DNA of 64,000 bases. Source: Microbacterium sp. ET2 (GTDB lineage Bacteria > Actinomycetota > Actinomycetes > Actinomycetales > Microbacteriaceae). Shown here piece after piece: positions 9,115 to 18,178 of this stretch. The stretch spans positions 3,100,001 to 3,164,000 of the forward strand of contig NZ_CP128170.1 in NCBI RefSeq assembly GCF_030347395.1, given 5' to 3'. A program made the translations under genes and the position numbers. Each line of letters begins with the position of its first letter. Position 1 is the stretch's first letter. The notes beneath the pieces are model-generated. The model worked only from the letters and a program-made list of their open reading frames with translations, made no database searches and was not told where the DNA came from.

Positions 9115-10104
9115 GTGGATATCGATCTCGGATTGCTGCGCACCATCGAGCGGGAGAAGGAGATCCCCTTCGACGAGCTGCTGCGCATCATCGAGCAGGC
9201 GATCCTGACCGCCTATGCCAAGCACTCCTCGGCCACCGGTGAACTGCCTCAGGGCGCCCGCGCGCAGATCGACCGCAAGACCGGTCACGTGGCGATCTAC
9301 CTGCCTCTCACCGACGAAGAGGGCGCGATCATCGGCGAGGAGGAGACCACTCCCGACGACTTCGGCCGCATCGCCGCCTTCGCCGCGAAGCAGGTCATCA
9401 GTCAGCGCCTGCGCGACATCGCCGACGACGCGGTGCTGGGGGAGTTCCGCGGCAAAGAGGGCGACATCGTCGCGGGCATCGTGCAGCAGGGGCCGAATCC
9501 CCGCATGGTGCACGTCGACCTCGGCACCGTCGAGGCGATCCTTCCTCCCGAGGAGCAGGTTCCCGGTGAGGACTACGCCCACGGGGCGCGCCTGCGCGTC
9601 TACGTCACCTCGGTGTCGAAGGGCACCAAGGGCCCCTCGATCACGGTGTCGCGCACGCACCCGGGTCTGGTCCGCAAGCTGTTCGCCCTCGAGGTGCCCG
9701 AGATCGCCGAGGGGCTGGTCGAGATCGTCTCGCTCGCGCGCGAGGCGGGCCACCGCACGAAGATCGCGGTCAAGGCCATCGATCCGACGGTCAATGCCAA
9801 GGGCGCCTGCATCGGCGAACTCGGTCGACGTGTGCGGGCGGTCACCGAAGAGCTCGGCGGGGAGAAGATCGACATCGTCGATTGGGACGGCGAGCTTGCG
9901 AAGTTCGTCGCGAACGCCCTCTCTCCCGCGAAGGTGACCTCCAGCTTCATCCTCGATTCGAACAGCAAGGCCGTCCGCGCGCTCGTCCCCGACTACCAGC
10001 TGTCGCTGGCCATCGGCAAGGAAGGGCAGAACGCACGTCTCGCGGCGAAGCTGACGGGCGCGAAGATCGACATCCAGCCCGACTCGATCCTGGAAGAGGG
10101 CTGA
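9115..10104 (+). CDS. nusA: Transcription termination/antitermination factor NusA
   Basis: NusA binds RNA polymerase and nascent RNA to modulate pausing, termination and antitermination. The 329-residue protein has the short actinobacterial layout: N-terminal polymerase-binding domain (about 1-130), S1 domain, then two KH domains, the second ending near LAIGKEGQNARLAAKLTG. It lacks the C-terminal acidic repeats of the E. coli protein. GTG at 9115 follows a GAGGAGAGGG ribosome binding site. It heads the nusA-ylxR-infB group. The usual upstream neighbour rimP is absent from this position. Confidence 0.96.
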   Translation: MDIDLGLLRTIEREKEIPFDELLRIIEQAILTAYAKHSSATGELPQGARAQIDRKTGHVAIYLPLTDEEGAIIGEEETTPDDFGRIAAFAAKQVISQRLRDIADDAVLGEFRGKEGDIVAGIVQQGPNPRMVHVDLGTVEAILPPEEQVPGEDYAHGARLRVYVTSVSKGTKGPSITVSRTHPGLVRKLFALEVPEIAEGLVEIVSLAREAGHRTKIAVKAIDPTVNAKGACIGELGRRVRAVTEELGGEKIDIVDWDGELAKFVANALSPAKVTSSFILDSNSKAVRALVPDYQLSLAIGKEGQNARLAAKLTGAKIDIQPDSILEEG

Positions 10105-10138
10105 TCCCGCACCGGGCCGGGGCCCGGCGAGGTGTACC

Positions 10139-10411
10139 ATGGAACCCGTACGAATGTGCGTCGGATGCCGCGCGCGTGCTCCCCGGGCCACTCTTCTGAG
10201 GGTGGTGGCGGTCGATTCGGTTCTCATCCTCGATGAGCGCGCGTCGATGCCGGGGCGGGGCGCGTGGGTACACGACACACAGGAGTGCGTGGAGGCCGCG
10301 GTGCGGCGCCGCGCATTCATTCGCGCATTGCGGGTGTCAGGTGCGCTTGACACGAAAGCCCTCGAGAAACGGCTGAACGGCTATGGAAAAAAAGTGAACG
10401 GCTCGAAATGA
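10139..10411 (+). CDS. ylxR: YlxR/RnpM family RNA-binding protein (DUF448)
   Basis: A 90-residue basic protein with the family hallmarks MCVGCR at the N terminus and GRGAWVH in the middle. In other bacteria YlxR sits between nusA and infB, as here, and has been reported to bind RNase P RNA or influence transcription. Its exact role in this organism is inferred. The start is ATG at 10139, 34 bases after nusA. Confidence 0.9.
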   Translation: MEPVRMCVGCRARAPRATLLRVVAVDSVLILDERASMPGRGAWVHDTQECVEAAVRRRAFIRALRVSGALDTKALEKRLNGYGKKVNGSK

Positions 10412-10436
10412 GACCCGTCCGCGACTAACGGCCTGC

Positions 10437-10460
10437 CCTGTCTGGGTGGGCCCAGACAGG
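10437..10460 (+). promoter_or_regulatory. Hairpin overlapping the infB ribosome binding site
   Basis: CCTGTCTGGG (10437-10446) and CCCAGACAGG (10451-10460) form a perfect 10-bp stem with a TGGG loop. The AGG ending the stem is the first part of the AGGAG Shine-Dalgarno sequence (10458-10462), 5 bases before the infB GTG. In mRNA the stem would partly hide the ribosome binding site. The lack of a U-run argues against a terminator. Confidence 0.65.
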
Positions 10461-10467
10461 AGAATTT

Positions 10468-13254
10468 GTGGCTGCCAAACCACGCGTGCACGAGATCGCT
10501 TCCGAACTCGGCGTCGACAGCAAGGTCGCTCTGGCCAAGCTGAAGGAACTCGGCGAGTTCGTCAAGAGCCCCTCGTCGACCATCGAGCCCCCCGTGGCTC
10601 GCAAGCTCCGCGCTGCTCTGCAGGCGGACGGTGCCCCGACCCCCGCGGCGGGCGACACCAAGACCGCACCCGCCCGCCCCGCGGGTCGACCCGGTCCCTC
10701 ACGTCCCGCGCCCTCGGCCAAGCCGTCGGCACCCGCGCCCGCTGCTCCGGCGGCGACGGCGGCCCCGGCTGCTCCGCAGTCGTCGCCGCGCCCTGCGGCG
10801 CCCGGCGCGCCGGCCCCTGCGGCCGAGCGTCCTGCCGCCGCGGCACCGGAGGCCCCGGCCTCCTCCGCACCCGCGCCTTCCCCGGCGGCACCGACCCCGC
10901 CCGCACCCCGGCCGGGTGGCGGCGCTCCGCGTCCGGGTGCACCGCGTCCGGGCAACAATCCCTTCTCCTCGCAGCAGGGGATGGGGCAGCGCCCCGCCGG
11001 CCCGCGTCCGGGCAACAATCCCTTCTCCTCGCAGCAGGGGATGGGGCAGCGCCCGACCCCCGGTAACATCCCGCGGCCGCAGGCTCCGCGTCCAGGTGCG
11101 CCGCGCCCCGGCGCGCCGCGTCCCGGTGGCGGCGGTCGTCCGGGTGGCGGCGGTCGTCCCGGCGCGCCCTTCCAGCAGCGTCCCGGTGGCGCCGGTCGTC
11201 CCGGCGGTGCCGGTGGCGGCGGGTTCCGCCCCGGTGCTCCCGCCGGCGGCGGCTTCGCCGGTCGCCCAGGTGGCGGCGGTGGCCGCGGTCGCGGCCCCGG
11301 TGGCGGTACCGCCGGTGCCTTCGGCAAGGGCGGCGGAAAGTCCAAGCAGCGCAAGTCGCGTCGGGCGAAGCGGCAGGAATTCGAGATGCGGTCGGCGCCG
11401 GTCGTCGGCGGCATCAACGTCCAGAAGGGCAACGGCGAGATCATCCGCCTGCGCCGCGGCGCGTCGATCTCGGACTTCGCGGACAAGCTCGAGGCGCTGC
11501 GCGGCTACACCGTCCAGCCCGGAACGCTCGTGACCATCCTGTTCAACCTCGGTGAGATGGCGACGGCGACCGAGTCTCTCGACGAAGCCACCTTCGAGGT
11601 GCTCGGCGAGGAGCTGGGCTACAAGATCCAGATGGTCTCGCCCGAGGACGAGGACAAGGAGCTCCTCGAGGGCTTCGGTCTCGACCTCGATGCAGAACTC
11701 GAGGCCGAGAGCGAAGAGGACCTGGAGATCCGTCCCCCGGTCGTGACCGTCATGGGTCACGTCGACCACGGTAAGACGCGACTGCTCGACGCCATCCGTC
11801 AGACCAACGTGGTCGCCGGTGAGGCCGGTGGCATCACCCAGCACATCGGCGCCTACCAGGTGTGGACCGAGCACGACAGCATCGAGCGCGCGATCACCTT
11901 CATCGACACGCCGGGTCACGAGGCCTTCACCGCTATGCGTGCCCGTGGTGCGCAGGTGACCGACCTTGCGATCCTCGTGGTCGCCGCCGACGACGGCATC
12001 ATGCCGCAGACGGTGGAGGCGCTGAACCACGCCCAGGCGGCGAACGTGCCGATCGTGGTCGCGGTGAACAAGATCGACAAGCCCGAGGCGAACCCGGCCA
12101 AGGTCCGCCAGCAGCTGACCGAGTACGGTCTGGTGGCCGAGGAGTACGGCGGCGACGTGATGTTCGTCGACGTGTCGGCGCGCAACAACATCGGCATTCA
12201 GGACCTCCTGGATGCGGTGCTGCTGACCGCCGATGCGGGACTGGACCTCACCGCCAACCCGAACAAGGCCGCCCGCGGTGTCGCCATCGAAGCCAAGCTC
12301 GACAAGGGCCGCGGTTCGGTCGCGACGGTGCTCATCCAGTCCGGAACCCTCCGGGTGGGCGACGCGATCGTGGCGGGCACCGCCTACGGCCGCGTCCGCG
12401 CGATGATCGACGAGAACGGCGAGCCGGTCGAGGAGGCCTACCCCTCGCGACCCGTTCAGGTTCAGGGGCTCAACTCCGTCCCCCGTGCCGGCGACGTCTT
12501 CATCGTCACCGAGGAAGACCGCACGGCCCGGCAGATCGCTGAGAAGCGTGAAGCCGCAGAGCGAAACGCCGCCCTGGCGAAGGCGCGCAAGCGCATCTCG
12601 CTCGAGGACTTCACCCGTGCGCTGGAAGAGGGCAAGGTCGAGTCGCTCAACCTCATCATCAAGGGTGACGTCTCCGGTGCCGTCGAGGCGCTGGAGGAGT
12701 CGCTGCTGAAGATCGAGGTCGACGACAGCGTCCAGTTGCGCATCATCCACCGCGGCGTCGGCGCAATCACCGAGTCGGACATCAACCTGGCCACGATCGA
12801 CAACGCGATCGTGATCGGCTTCAACGTCCGTCCCGACACCAAGGCGCGCGAGCGCGCCGCGCGCGAGGGTGTGGACGTGCGGTTCTACTCGGTCATCTAC
12901 AACGCGATCGACGACGTCGAGCAGTCGCTGACGGGCATGCTCAAGCCGGAGTTCGAAGAGGTCCAGTCGGGTGTGGCCGAGATCCGCGAGGTGTTCCGCT
13001 CCTCGAAGTTCGGCAACATCGCCGGTGTGATCGTCCGCTCCGGCACGATCACGCGCAACGCCAAGGCGCGGGTCATCCGCGACGGCGTCGTGATCGCCGA
13101 TGGGCTCGCCATCGAGTCGCTGCGCCGGTTCAAGGATGACGTCACCGAGGTCCGCACGGACTTCGAGGCCGGTATCGGACTGGGCAAGTACAACGACATC
13201 CAGATCGGCGACGAGATCGAGACAACCGAGATGGTGGAGAAGCCGCGCGGCTGA
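10468..13254 (+). CDS. infB: Translation initiation factor IF-2
   Basis: IF-2 is the GTPase that brings initiator tRNA to the ribosome. The 928-residue protein begins with the IF2_N segment [23 protein letters not shown], continues through a long Pro/Ala/Gly/Arg-rich linker (about 55-290), then a basic stretch and the GTPase domain with GHVDHGKT (G1), DTPGHEA (G3) and NKID (G4), followed by domains II-IV. The start is GTG at 10468 after AGGAG. The linker contains a 20-residue exact tandem duplication. The low-complexity linker is usual for actinobacterial IF-2. Confidence 0.98.
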   Translation: MAAKPRVHEIASELGVDSKVALAKLKELGEFVKSPSSTIEPPVARKLRAALQADGAPTPAAGDTKTAPARPAGRPGPSRPAPSAKPSAPAPAAPAATAAPAAPQSSPRPAAPGAPAPAAERPAAAAPEAPASSAPAPSPAAPTPPAPRPGGGAPRPGAPRPGNNPFSSQQGMGQRPAGPRPGNNPFSSQQGMGQRPTPGNIPRPQAPRPGAPRPGAPRPGGGGRPGGGGRPGAPFQQRPGGAGRPGGAGGGGFRPGAPAGGGFAGRPGGGGGRGRGPGGGTAGAFGKGGGKSKQRKSRRAKRQEFEMRSAPVVGGINVQKGNGEIIRLRRGASISDFADKLEALRGYTVQPGTLVTILFNLGEMATATESLDEATFEVLGEELGYKIQMVSPEDEDKELLEGFGLDLDAELEAESEEDLEIRPPVVTVMGHVDHGKTRLLDAIRQTNVVAGEAGGITQHIGAYQVWTEHDSIERAITFIDTPGHEAFTAMRARGAQVTDLAILVVAADDGIMPQTVEALNHAQAANVPIVVAVNKIDKPEANPAKVRQQLTEYGLVAEEYGGDVMFVDVSARNNIGIQDLLDAVLLTADAGLDLTANPNKAARGVAIEAKLDKGRGSVATVLIQSGTLRVGDAIVAGTAYGRVRAMIDENGEPVEEAYPSRPVQVQGLNSVPRAGDVFIVTEEDRTARQIAEKREAAERNAALAKARKRISLEDFTRALEEGKVESLNLIIKGDVSGAVEALEESLLKIEVDDSVQLRIIHRGVGAITESDINLATIDNAIVIGFNVRPDTKARERAAREGVDVRFYSVIYNAIDDVEQSLTGMLKPEFEEVQSGVAEIREVFRSSKFGNIAGVIVRSGTITRNAKARVIRDGVVIADGLAIESLRRFKDDVTEVRTDFEAGIGLGKYNDIQIGDEIETTEMVEKPRG
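10942..11054 (+). repeat. 60-bp tandem repeat inside infB
   Basis: About 53 identical bases occur at 10942-10994 and again at 11002-11054, with a period of exactly 60 bp, so the reading frame is kept. The duplicated peptide contains [17 protein letters not shown]. Perfect identity including wobble positions indicates a recent duplication in the disordered linker. Confidence 0.9.
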
Positions 13255-13267
13255 TCCGCCACGCTGC

Positions 13268-13334
13268 GGCGAGGGATGCCTCATCGACAACGGGAACCCG
13301 CAAGACCCCGACCGTCGACGAGGCATCCCTCGCC
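13268..13334 (+). repeat. Long inverted repeat between infB and rbfA
   Basis: The 21-base arms 13268-13288 and 13314-13334 are complementary at 20 of 21 positions, with a 25-base loop. The stem would be very stable in RNA. No U-tract follows the second arm, so a processing site or mRNA-stability element is as likely as a terminator. Confidence 0.75.
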
Positions 13335-13385
13335 TCCGCTCCCACCGATCATCACCGGGGGAGTGGGGAGAGAAAGAGGAATGAA

Positions 13386-13814
13386 ATGGCTGGGGAACGA
13401 CAGGCTCGACTGGCGGACCGCATCAAGGTGCTGATCGCCGAGCGACTCGAGAAGGGTCTGCGCGACCCCCGGTTGGGGTTCGTCACGATCACCGATGTAA
13501 AGGTGACCGGCGACCTGCAGCACGCCTCGGTGTTCTACACCGTGCTCGGCGACGAGGAAGCTCGCCTGGCCTCCGGTGAGGCCCTGCGCCGGGCCACGGG
13601 CATGCTCCGCAGCGAAGTCGGCCGGGGCCTGGGCGTCCGGCTCACCCCGACCCTGGAGTTCATCCCCGACGCGCTCCCCGAGAACGCGGGCCACATCGAA
13701 GACCTCCTCCGTCAGGCGCGCGAGCGCGACCAGGCGGTGGCGGGACTTGCGTCCTCCGCGAGCTACGCCGGCGAAGCCGACCCCTACGTCAAGCCGCGCG
13801 ACGACGAGGACTGA
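13386..13814 (+). CDS. rbfA: 30S ribosome-binding factor A
   Basis: RbfA binds the 30S precursor and assists maturation of 16S rRNA. The 142-residue protein shows the single-KH-like RbfA fold: RLADRIKVLIAERLEKGLRDPRLGFVTITDVKVTGDLQHASVF-like order, then a C-terminal helix with TPTLEFIPD. ATG at 13386 follows an AGAGGA site. It lies downstream of infB, as in most bacteria, but a long inverted repeat sits between them. The last 31 bases overlap the convergent mutY gene. Confidence 0.94.
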   Translation: MAGERQARLADRIKVLIAERLEKGLRDPRLGFVTITDVKVTGDLQHASVFYTVLGDEEARLASGEALRRATGMLRSEVGRGLGVRLTPTLEFIPDALPENAGHIEDLLRQARERDQAVAGLASSASYAGEADPYVKPRDDED

Positions 13815-14680
13815 CCCCGCACGGGAAGACGCAGCATCCCCGCGGATGCCTCCACGAGGCCATCCGACACGAGCGAGTCGATCGCGCGGTCGCGCTGCAG
13901 GGCGTCCGGCCAGTCCGCGAGCACCGATTCCTGGGGCACGTCGTGCGCGGCGTCCCTCAGCGTCTTCAGCACCGCTCCGCGCGCCTGCCGGTCGCTGCCC
14001 TCGTAACGCGCCTGGCGCCGGCGCACGTCTCCGGTGTCGGGGTGCCCCGCCGTCCGCCACGCGCACATCGCCGACAGCGGACAGTCCGCGCACCGTGGTG
14101 CCCGTGCGGTGCAGACCATCGCACCGAGCTCCATCGCGGCCGCGTTGACGGTCGCGGCCGCGTCGTCATCGGGCGGCAGGATCGCCTCCATCGCCGACAG
14201 GTCACGACGCGCAGGGGGCCCCGGCTGCGAACGACCCGCCACGGCGCGGGCGAGCACCCGACGTGTGTTGGTGTCCACCACGGGGTGACGCCTGCCGTAC
14301 GCGAAGACCGCCACAGCCCGCGCGGTGTAGTCGCCGATCCCGGTCAGCGAAAGGAGCGCATCGACATCCTGCGGCACGACTCCGCCGTGTCGGTCGCGGA
14401 TCTCGGTGGCGGCGCGGTGCAGCCAGAGCGCACGCCGCGGGTACCCGAGGTTCGCCCACTGCCGCACCGCCTCTGCCGGAGGATCGGCGGCGAGGTCTGC
14501 CGGGGCGGGCCAGCGCGCGAGCCACGCCTCCAGATGGGGGATGACGCGGGTCACCGGCGTCTGCTGCAGCATGAACTCCGACACCAGCGTGCCCCAGGCG
14601 GGAAAGCCGGGGCGCCGCCACGGCAGGTCGCGCGCGTTGTCGCGGTACCACGCGATGAGCGGCGTGGCGAGGTCGGGCAT
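13784..14680 (-). CDS. mutY: A/G-specific adenine glycosylase
   Basis: MutY removes adenine mispaired with 8-oxoguanine or G. The 298-residue protein has the LPWR start, FMLQQTPV, the helix-hairpin-helix LTGIGDYTARAVAVFAYG, catalytic Asp in VVDTNTRRVLAR, and the [4Fe-4S] ligands in CTARAPRCADCPLSAMC (C-x6-C-x2-C-x5-C). It lacks a long NUDIX-like C-terminal domain, as in several actinobacterial MutYs. ATG at 14680 lies 7 bases after TAGGCT (14688-14693), a leaderless arrangement. The 3' end overlaps rbfA. Confidence 0.93.
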   Translation of the reverse strand: MPDLATPLIAWYRDNARDLPWRRPGFPAWGTLVSEFMLQQTPVTRVIPHLEAWLARWPAPADLAADPPAEAVRQWANLGYPRRALWLHRAATEIRDRHGGVVPQDVDALLSLTGIGDYTARAVAVFAYGRRHPVVDTNTRRVLARAVAGRSQPGPPARRDLSAMEAILPPDDDAAATVNAAAMELGAMVCTARAPRCADCPLSAMCAWRTAGHPDTGDVRRRQARYEGSDRQARGAVLKTLRDAAHDVPQESVLADWPDALQRDRAIDSLVSDGLVEASAGMLRLPVRGQSSSSRGLT

Positions 14681-14740
14681 GGCGATCAGCCTAGACAGAC
14701 CCGCGCGGTGCGCGGGTCGCGCGGTCGTAGGCTGAGTGCC

Positions 14741-15427
14741 ATGCAGTTGCCCGTCACACCGGCCACCACACTGTGGCGGTCGCTTCGCGATGAGGTGCGC
14801 CAGCACTACCGCGCGGGGCGCATCATCCTCGCCGTCGACGGCATAGACGGTGCCGGCAAGACCACGTTCGCCGACCACCTCGCCACCGTCTTCGCCGAGG
14901 ACGGCTCCGCCGTCTTCCGTGCATCGATCGACGGCTTCCACCGTCCTCGCACCGAGCGCTACGCCCGGGGGCGCACGTCGCCCGAAGGCTTCTATCGTGA
15001 CTCCTTCGACTACGCCACCTTCCGGCGGGTGCTCATCGAGCCGTTCCGCGACGGCGCGCAGACCAGCGGCGCCACGGGCTTCCAACTCGCGGCGTTCGAC
15101 CACCGTCGCGACGCCCCGGTCGAGGCCGAGTGGGTCACGGCGCCGCGCGACGCCGTGCTCATCGTCGACGGGGTGTTCCTCCTGCGCCCCGAGCTCCGAG
15201 GCATCTGGCACTGGTCGGTCTGGCTCGACGTGCCGATCGACGTCGCCGCCGCACGCGTTGCCGCCCGCGACGGCAGCGATCCGGATCCGTGGTCGCCCTG
15301 GAACGCCCGCTACCGCGAGGGGCAGGAGCTCTACCTGCAGGACGCCGATCCGCGCGCCGAGGCCTCGGCGATCGTCGACAACACCGATCCCGAGCGTCTC
15401 CGCCGCGCCTGGGCGGACTCCTGCTGA
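14741..15427 (+). CDS. Uridine kinase-like P-loop nucleoside kinase
   Basis: A 228-residue protein with a Walker A motif GIDGAGKTT near residue 35, a substrate-region segment IDGFHRPR, and LIVDGVFLLRPEL resembling the Walker B region of uridine kinases. Known relatives phosphorylate uridine or other small hydroxylated substrates; the substrate here is not shown. ATG at 14741 lies 7 bases after TAGGCT. Its stop overlaps the truB start (TGATG), so the two are translationally coupled. Confidence 0.78.
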   Translation: MQLPVTPATTLWRSLRDEVRQHYRAGRIILAVDGIDGAGKTTFADHLATVFAEDGSAVFRASIDGFHRPRTERYARGRTSPEGFYRDSFDYATFRRVLIEPFRDGAQTSGATGFQLAAFDHRRDAPVEAEWVTAPRDAVLIVDGVFLLRPELRGIWHWSVWLDVPIDVAAARVAARDGSDPDPWSPWNARYREGQELYLQDADPRAEASAIVDNTDPERLRRAWADSC

Positions 15428-16308
15428 TGGCGGGCATCCTCCTCGTGGACAAGCCCCCCGGCATCACCAGCCACGACGTCGTCGCCCGCGCTCGACGCGC
15501 ACGGGGGACGCGCAAGATCGGCCATGCCGGGACCCTCGACCCGATGGCCACGGGGCTCCTGGTGCTGGGGGTGGATGCCGCCACGCGCCTGCTCACCTTC
15601 GTCGTCGGGCTCGACAAGACCTACGAGGCCACCATCCGCCTCGGCGAGACGACCACCACAGACGACGCCGACGGGGAGACCACGGCGGTGACGGATTCCT
15701 CGGGGGTGAGCGCCGACGAGATCGAGACGCACCTGTCGCCACTCCGCGGCACCATCTCGCAGGTTCCGAGCACCTACTCCGCCATCAAGGTCGACGGGCG
15801 GCGGGCCTACGACCTGGCGCGCTCCGGGCAGGAGGTCCAGCTGGCGGCACGCGAGGTGACGGTGACCCGTCTCGAGGTCACCGACGAGCGCCGCACCGGC
15901 ACCGTGGTCGATCTCGACGTGACAGTGGACTGCTCAAGCGGAACGTACATCCGCTCCCTTGCGCGCGACCTCGGCGTCGCCCTCGGCGTGGGCGGCCATC
16001 TCACAGCCCTGCGTCGCACACGCATCGGTCCCTTCCACATCGGCGACGCGGTCGGCGTCGAGGACCTGGTCGAGGCATCACCCTGGCCCCCGGCAGAGGC
16101 CGCCGCAGCGGTGCTCGGCGCTCTCGGCGTCACCGCCGCGCAAGCCCGAGACCTTCGCCACGGCAAACGGCTGGCCGGGATCGCCTCGGCTCTCCCCGGT
16201 CCCCGTGCCGCGGCGATCGACCCCGACGGGGCGTTGGTTGGAATCGTCGAACGCCGAGGAGACGACATCAAGAGCGTCGTCAACATGCCCGAGGAGGTCG
16301 CGGGATGA
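15427..16308 (+). CDS. truB: tRNA pseudouridine(55) synthase
   Basis: TruB makes pseudouridine 55 in the T-loop of tRNAs. The 293-residue protein has LLVDKPPGITSHDVV at the N terminus, the catalytic Asp in GHAGTLDPMATGLL, the YSAIKVDGRRAY segment and CSSGTYIRSLARDLG. The start overlaps the kinase stop, and its stop overlaps the next membrane gene (ATGA). The truB-ribF neighbourhood is common in bacteria. Confidence 0.96.
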   Translation: MAGILLVDKPPGITSHDVVARARRARGTRKIGHAGTLDPMATGLLVLGVDAATRLLTFVVGLDKTYEATIRLGETTTTDDADGETTAVTDSSGVSADEIETHLSPLRGTISQVPSTYSAIKVDGRRAYDLARSGQEVQLAAREVTVTRLEVTDERRTGTVVDLDVTVDCSSGTYIRSLARDLGVALGVGGHLTALRRTRIGPFHIGDAVGVEDLVEASPWPPAEAAAAVLGALGVTAAQARDLRHGKRLAGIASALPGPRAAAIDPDGALVGIVERRGDDIKSVVNMPEEVAG

Positions 16309-16673
16309 TCCTGTGGTTCACCCTGATCCAGGTCGCGGTCGCCGTCGCGGCGGGGCTGCTCGGCGTCATCCTCGGTCTTGCCGGACGCCGACCGAGCGAC
16401 GTCACCGTCGGGGCGATGGCGCTGGTCGAAGTGCTGCTGATCGTGCAGATCGTCGTCGCGATCATCGCGCCCTTCGCCGGCAACCAACCCAGCGGCAGCC
16501 TGCTGGAGTTCTGGGTCTACCTCGTCTCGGCGGCCCTCCTTCCGCCCGCGGGTGTCGCCTGGGCCCTCGTGGAACGCAGCCGGTGGAGCACGGTGATCAT
16601 GGGCGTCGCAGCACTCGCCGTGGCGGTCATGGTCTGGCGGATGCAGGTGATCTGGACCATCCAGCTCGCCTGA
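16305..16673 (+). CDS. Small four-helix membrane protein of unknown function
   Basis: A 122-residue protein with four predicted membrane helices and short loops. The ATG at 16305 overlaps the truB stop (ATGA), so it is probably translated from the truB transcript. I recognise no domain. Its helices resemble those of the next gene only in hydrophobicity. Translational coupling, not homology, is the argument that it is real. Confidence 0.72.
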   Translation: MILWFTLIQVAVAVAAGLLGVILGLAGRRPSDVTVGAMALVEVLLIVQIVVAIIAPFAGNQPSGSLLEFWVYLVSAALLPPAGVAWALVERSRWSTVIMGVAALAVAVMVWRMQVIWTIQLA

Positions 16674-16710
16674 GCGTCCGGGGGACGACGAACGTAGGAT
16701 GGAGGACGCC

Positions 16711-17157
16711 ATGATCTCGACCCCCCGCACCCGCATGACCGGCGTCGGCCGCGTCCTCGTCATCGTCTACGGCATCATGGCGCTCGCCGCCACCGGGCGG
16801 TCCTTCGTCCAGATCGTCCGCGAGTTCGACGAGGCGCCGCTGGCCTACTCCCTCTCGGCGCTCGCGGCGGTGGTCTACATCCTCGCCACGCTGGCACTGA
16901 TCTTCTCCGGGTCGCGCACCTGGTACCGCGTCGCCTGGGTCGCGATCTGCTTCGAGCTCGCGGGGGTGCTCATCATCGGCACGCTCAGCTTCGTCCTCCC
17001 CGCCCTGTTCGCCCACCCCACCGTCTGGTCGTGGTTCGGAGCGGGGTATCTGCTGATCCCCCTGGTGCTGCCCTTCCTCGGACTCTGGTGGCTGATCCTG
17101 CACCGGCCCGCCGTTCGCCCGGCTGCGGCGGCCCGCGCCGACGCGGTGGCGCGATGA
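16711..17157 (+). CDS. Four-helix membrane protein of unknown function
   Basis: A 148-residue protein with four hydrophobic helices and a short polar C-terminal tail. ATG at 16711 is preferred because GGAGG lies just upstream; an ATG at 16699 overlaps a TAGGAT -10-like element. Its stop overlaps the ribF ATG (17154), so it is coupled to ribF. It may contribute to flavin-related transport, but nothing in the sequence shows this. Confidence 0.72.
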   Translation: MISTPRTRMTGVGRVLVIVYGIMALAATGRSFVQIVREFDEAPLAYSLSALAAVVYILATLALIFSGSRTWYRVAWVAICFELAGVLIIGTLSFVLPALFAHPTVWSWFGAGYLLIPLVLPFLGLWWLILHRPAVRPAAAARADAVAR

Positions 17158-18132
17158 TCGTCTTCCGCAGCCCGGAGGACATCCCCACCGGCTACGGGCC
17201 CTCCGTCGTCGCCATCGGCAAGTTCGACGGCGTGCACGCCGGTCACCGCGCACTCATCGAGCGGGCCAGGGTCAACGCCGCCACCATGGGCACGCCGGTC
17301 GTCGCGGTGACCTTCGATCGCAATCCGCTCGCGCTCCTGCGTCCCGACCTGTGCCCGGTGAGCCTCGTCGGACCCGACCAGAAGCTCAGGCTGCTGGCGG
17401 AGGCGGGGGTCGATGCCACGCTGATGTTGACGTTCGACCGCGAGCTCGCCGACCTCGAGCCGCGCCGGTTCGTCCAGACGCTCCTGGTCGACGCCCTCGG
17501 GGTTGCGATGCTGCTGGTCGGTCGTGACTTCCGGTTCGGCCGGGGCGGTGCGGGAGACGTGACGCTCCTGGAGGAGGCTCGCGGCCGAGCACGGCTTCTC
17601 CCTCCAGGTCGTCGACGACGTCCGCGCCATCGAGGGTGAGCGTCGTGTGTCGTCGACGTGGATCCGCGAACTCCTCGAAGTCGGCGACGTCGAGACGGCG
17701 GCGAAGCTCCTCGGGCGAGCCCCGTCGGTGCGGGGGGAGGTCGTGCACGGACTCAAGCGGGGGAGGGAGCTCGGCTACCCCACCGCCAACCTGTCCGCGG
17801 ATCGCGAAGGATACGTCCCCGCCGACGGGGTCTACGCCGGCTGGCTCGTGGATGAGGGGGCGATCGCGGCGGGTGCTCCCGAAGGTCCACGCAGCAGCAT
17901 CCGCTATCCCGCCGCCATCAGCATCGGAACCAACCCCACCTTCGACGACGTCACCGGTCGGCAGGTGGAGGCGTACGTCCTCGACGAGACCGATCTCGAC
18001 CTTTACGGTCACCGGGTCGAGGTGCAGTTCAGTCATCGGATCCGGGCCATGGGCGCCTTCGAGGGAATCCCGCAGCTCATCGCGCAGATGGCCGACGACG
18101 TCGACCGTGTGCGTGCGGCGCTGACGGTCTAG
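17154..18132 (+). pseudogene. ribF: Bifunctional riboflavin kinase/FAD synthetase, frameshifted at 17574-17580
   Basis: RibF converts riboflavin to FMN and FMN to FAD. The adenylyltransferase half shows VAIGKFDGVHAGHRALI, VTFDRNPL and GRDFRFGRGGAGD. The kinase half shows SSTWIRELL, GRELGYPTANL and GTNPTF. The frame breaks at 17574-17580 where GAGGCTC replaces GAGCTC. Deleting one G gives LLEELAAEHGFSLQVVDD and a continuous 325-residue protein. RibF is normally essential and I see no second copy here, so real loss is unlikely and an artefact is the first explanation. ATG at 17154 overlaps the preceding stop. Confidence 0.9.
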
Positions 18133-18138
18133 GCTTGA

Positions 18139-18162
18139 GGTTTGCCCGACCGCAGGCAAACC
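18139..18162. promoter_or_regulatory. Inverted repeat at the deoC transcription start
   Basis: GGTTTGC (18139-18145) and GCAAACC (18156-18162) are perfect inverted arms immediately after the TAGGCT -10 element at 18130-18135. Their position over the expected transcription start suggests an operator for a nucleoside- or sugar-responsive repressor. A short 5' UTR hairpin is the alternative. Confidence 0.4.
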
Positions 18163-18178
18163 GGGAAAGGGAAAGGCC

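Noticed and set aside
10942..11054. The infB repeat as a CRISPR-like array
   Set aside because: Only two units are present, they lie in frame in a coding region and there are no unique spacers.
10699..13326. An 875-codon open frame on the minus strand opposite infB
   Set aside because: Shadow of infB. Composition is repetitive and it has no ribosome binding site or domain.
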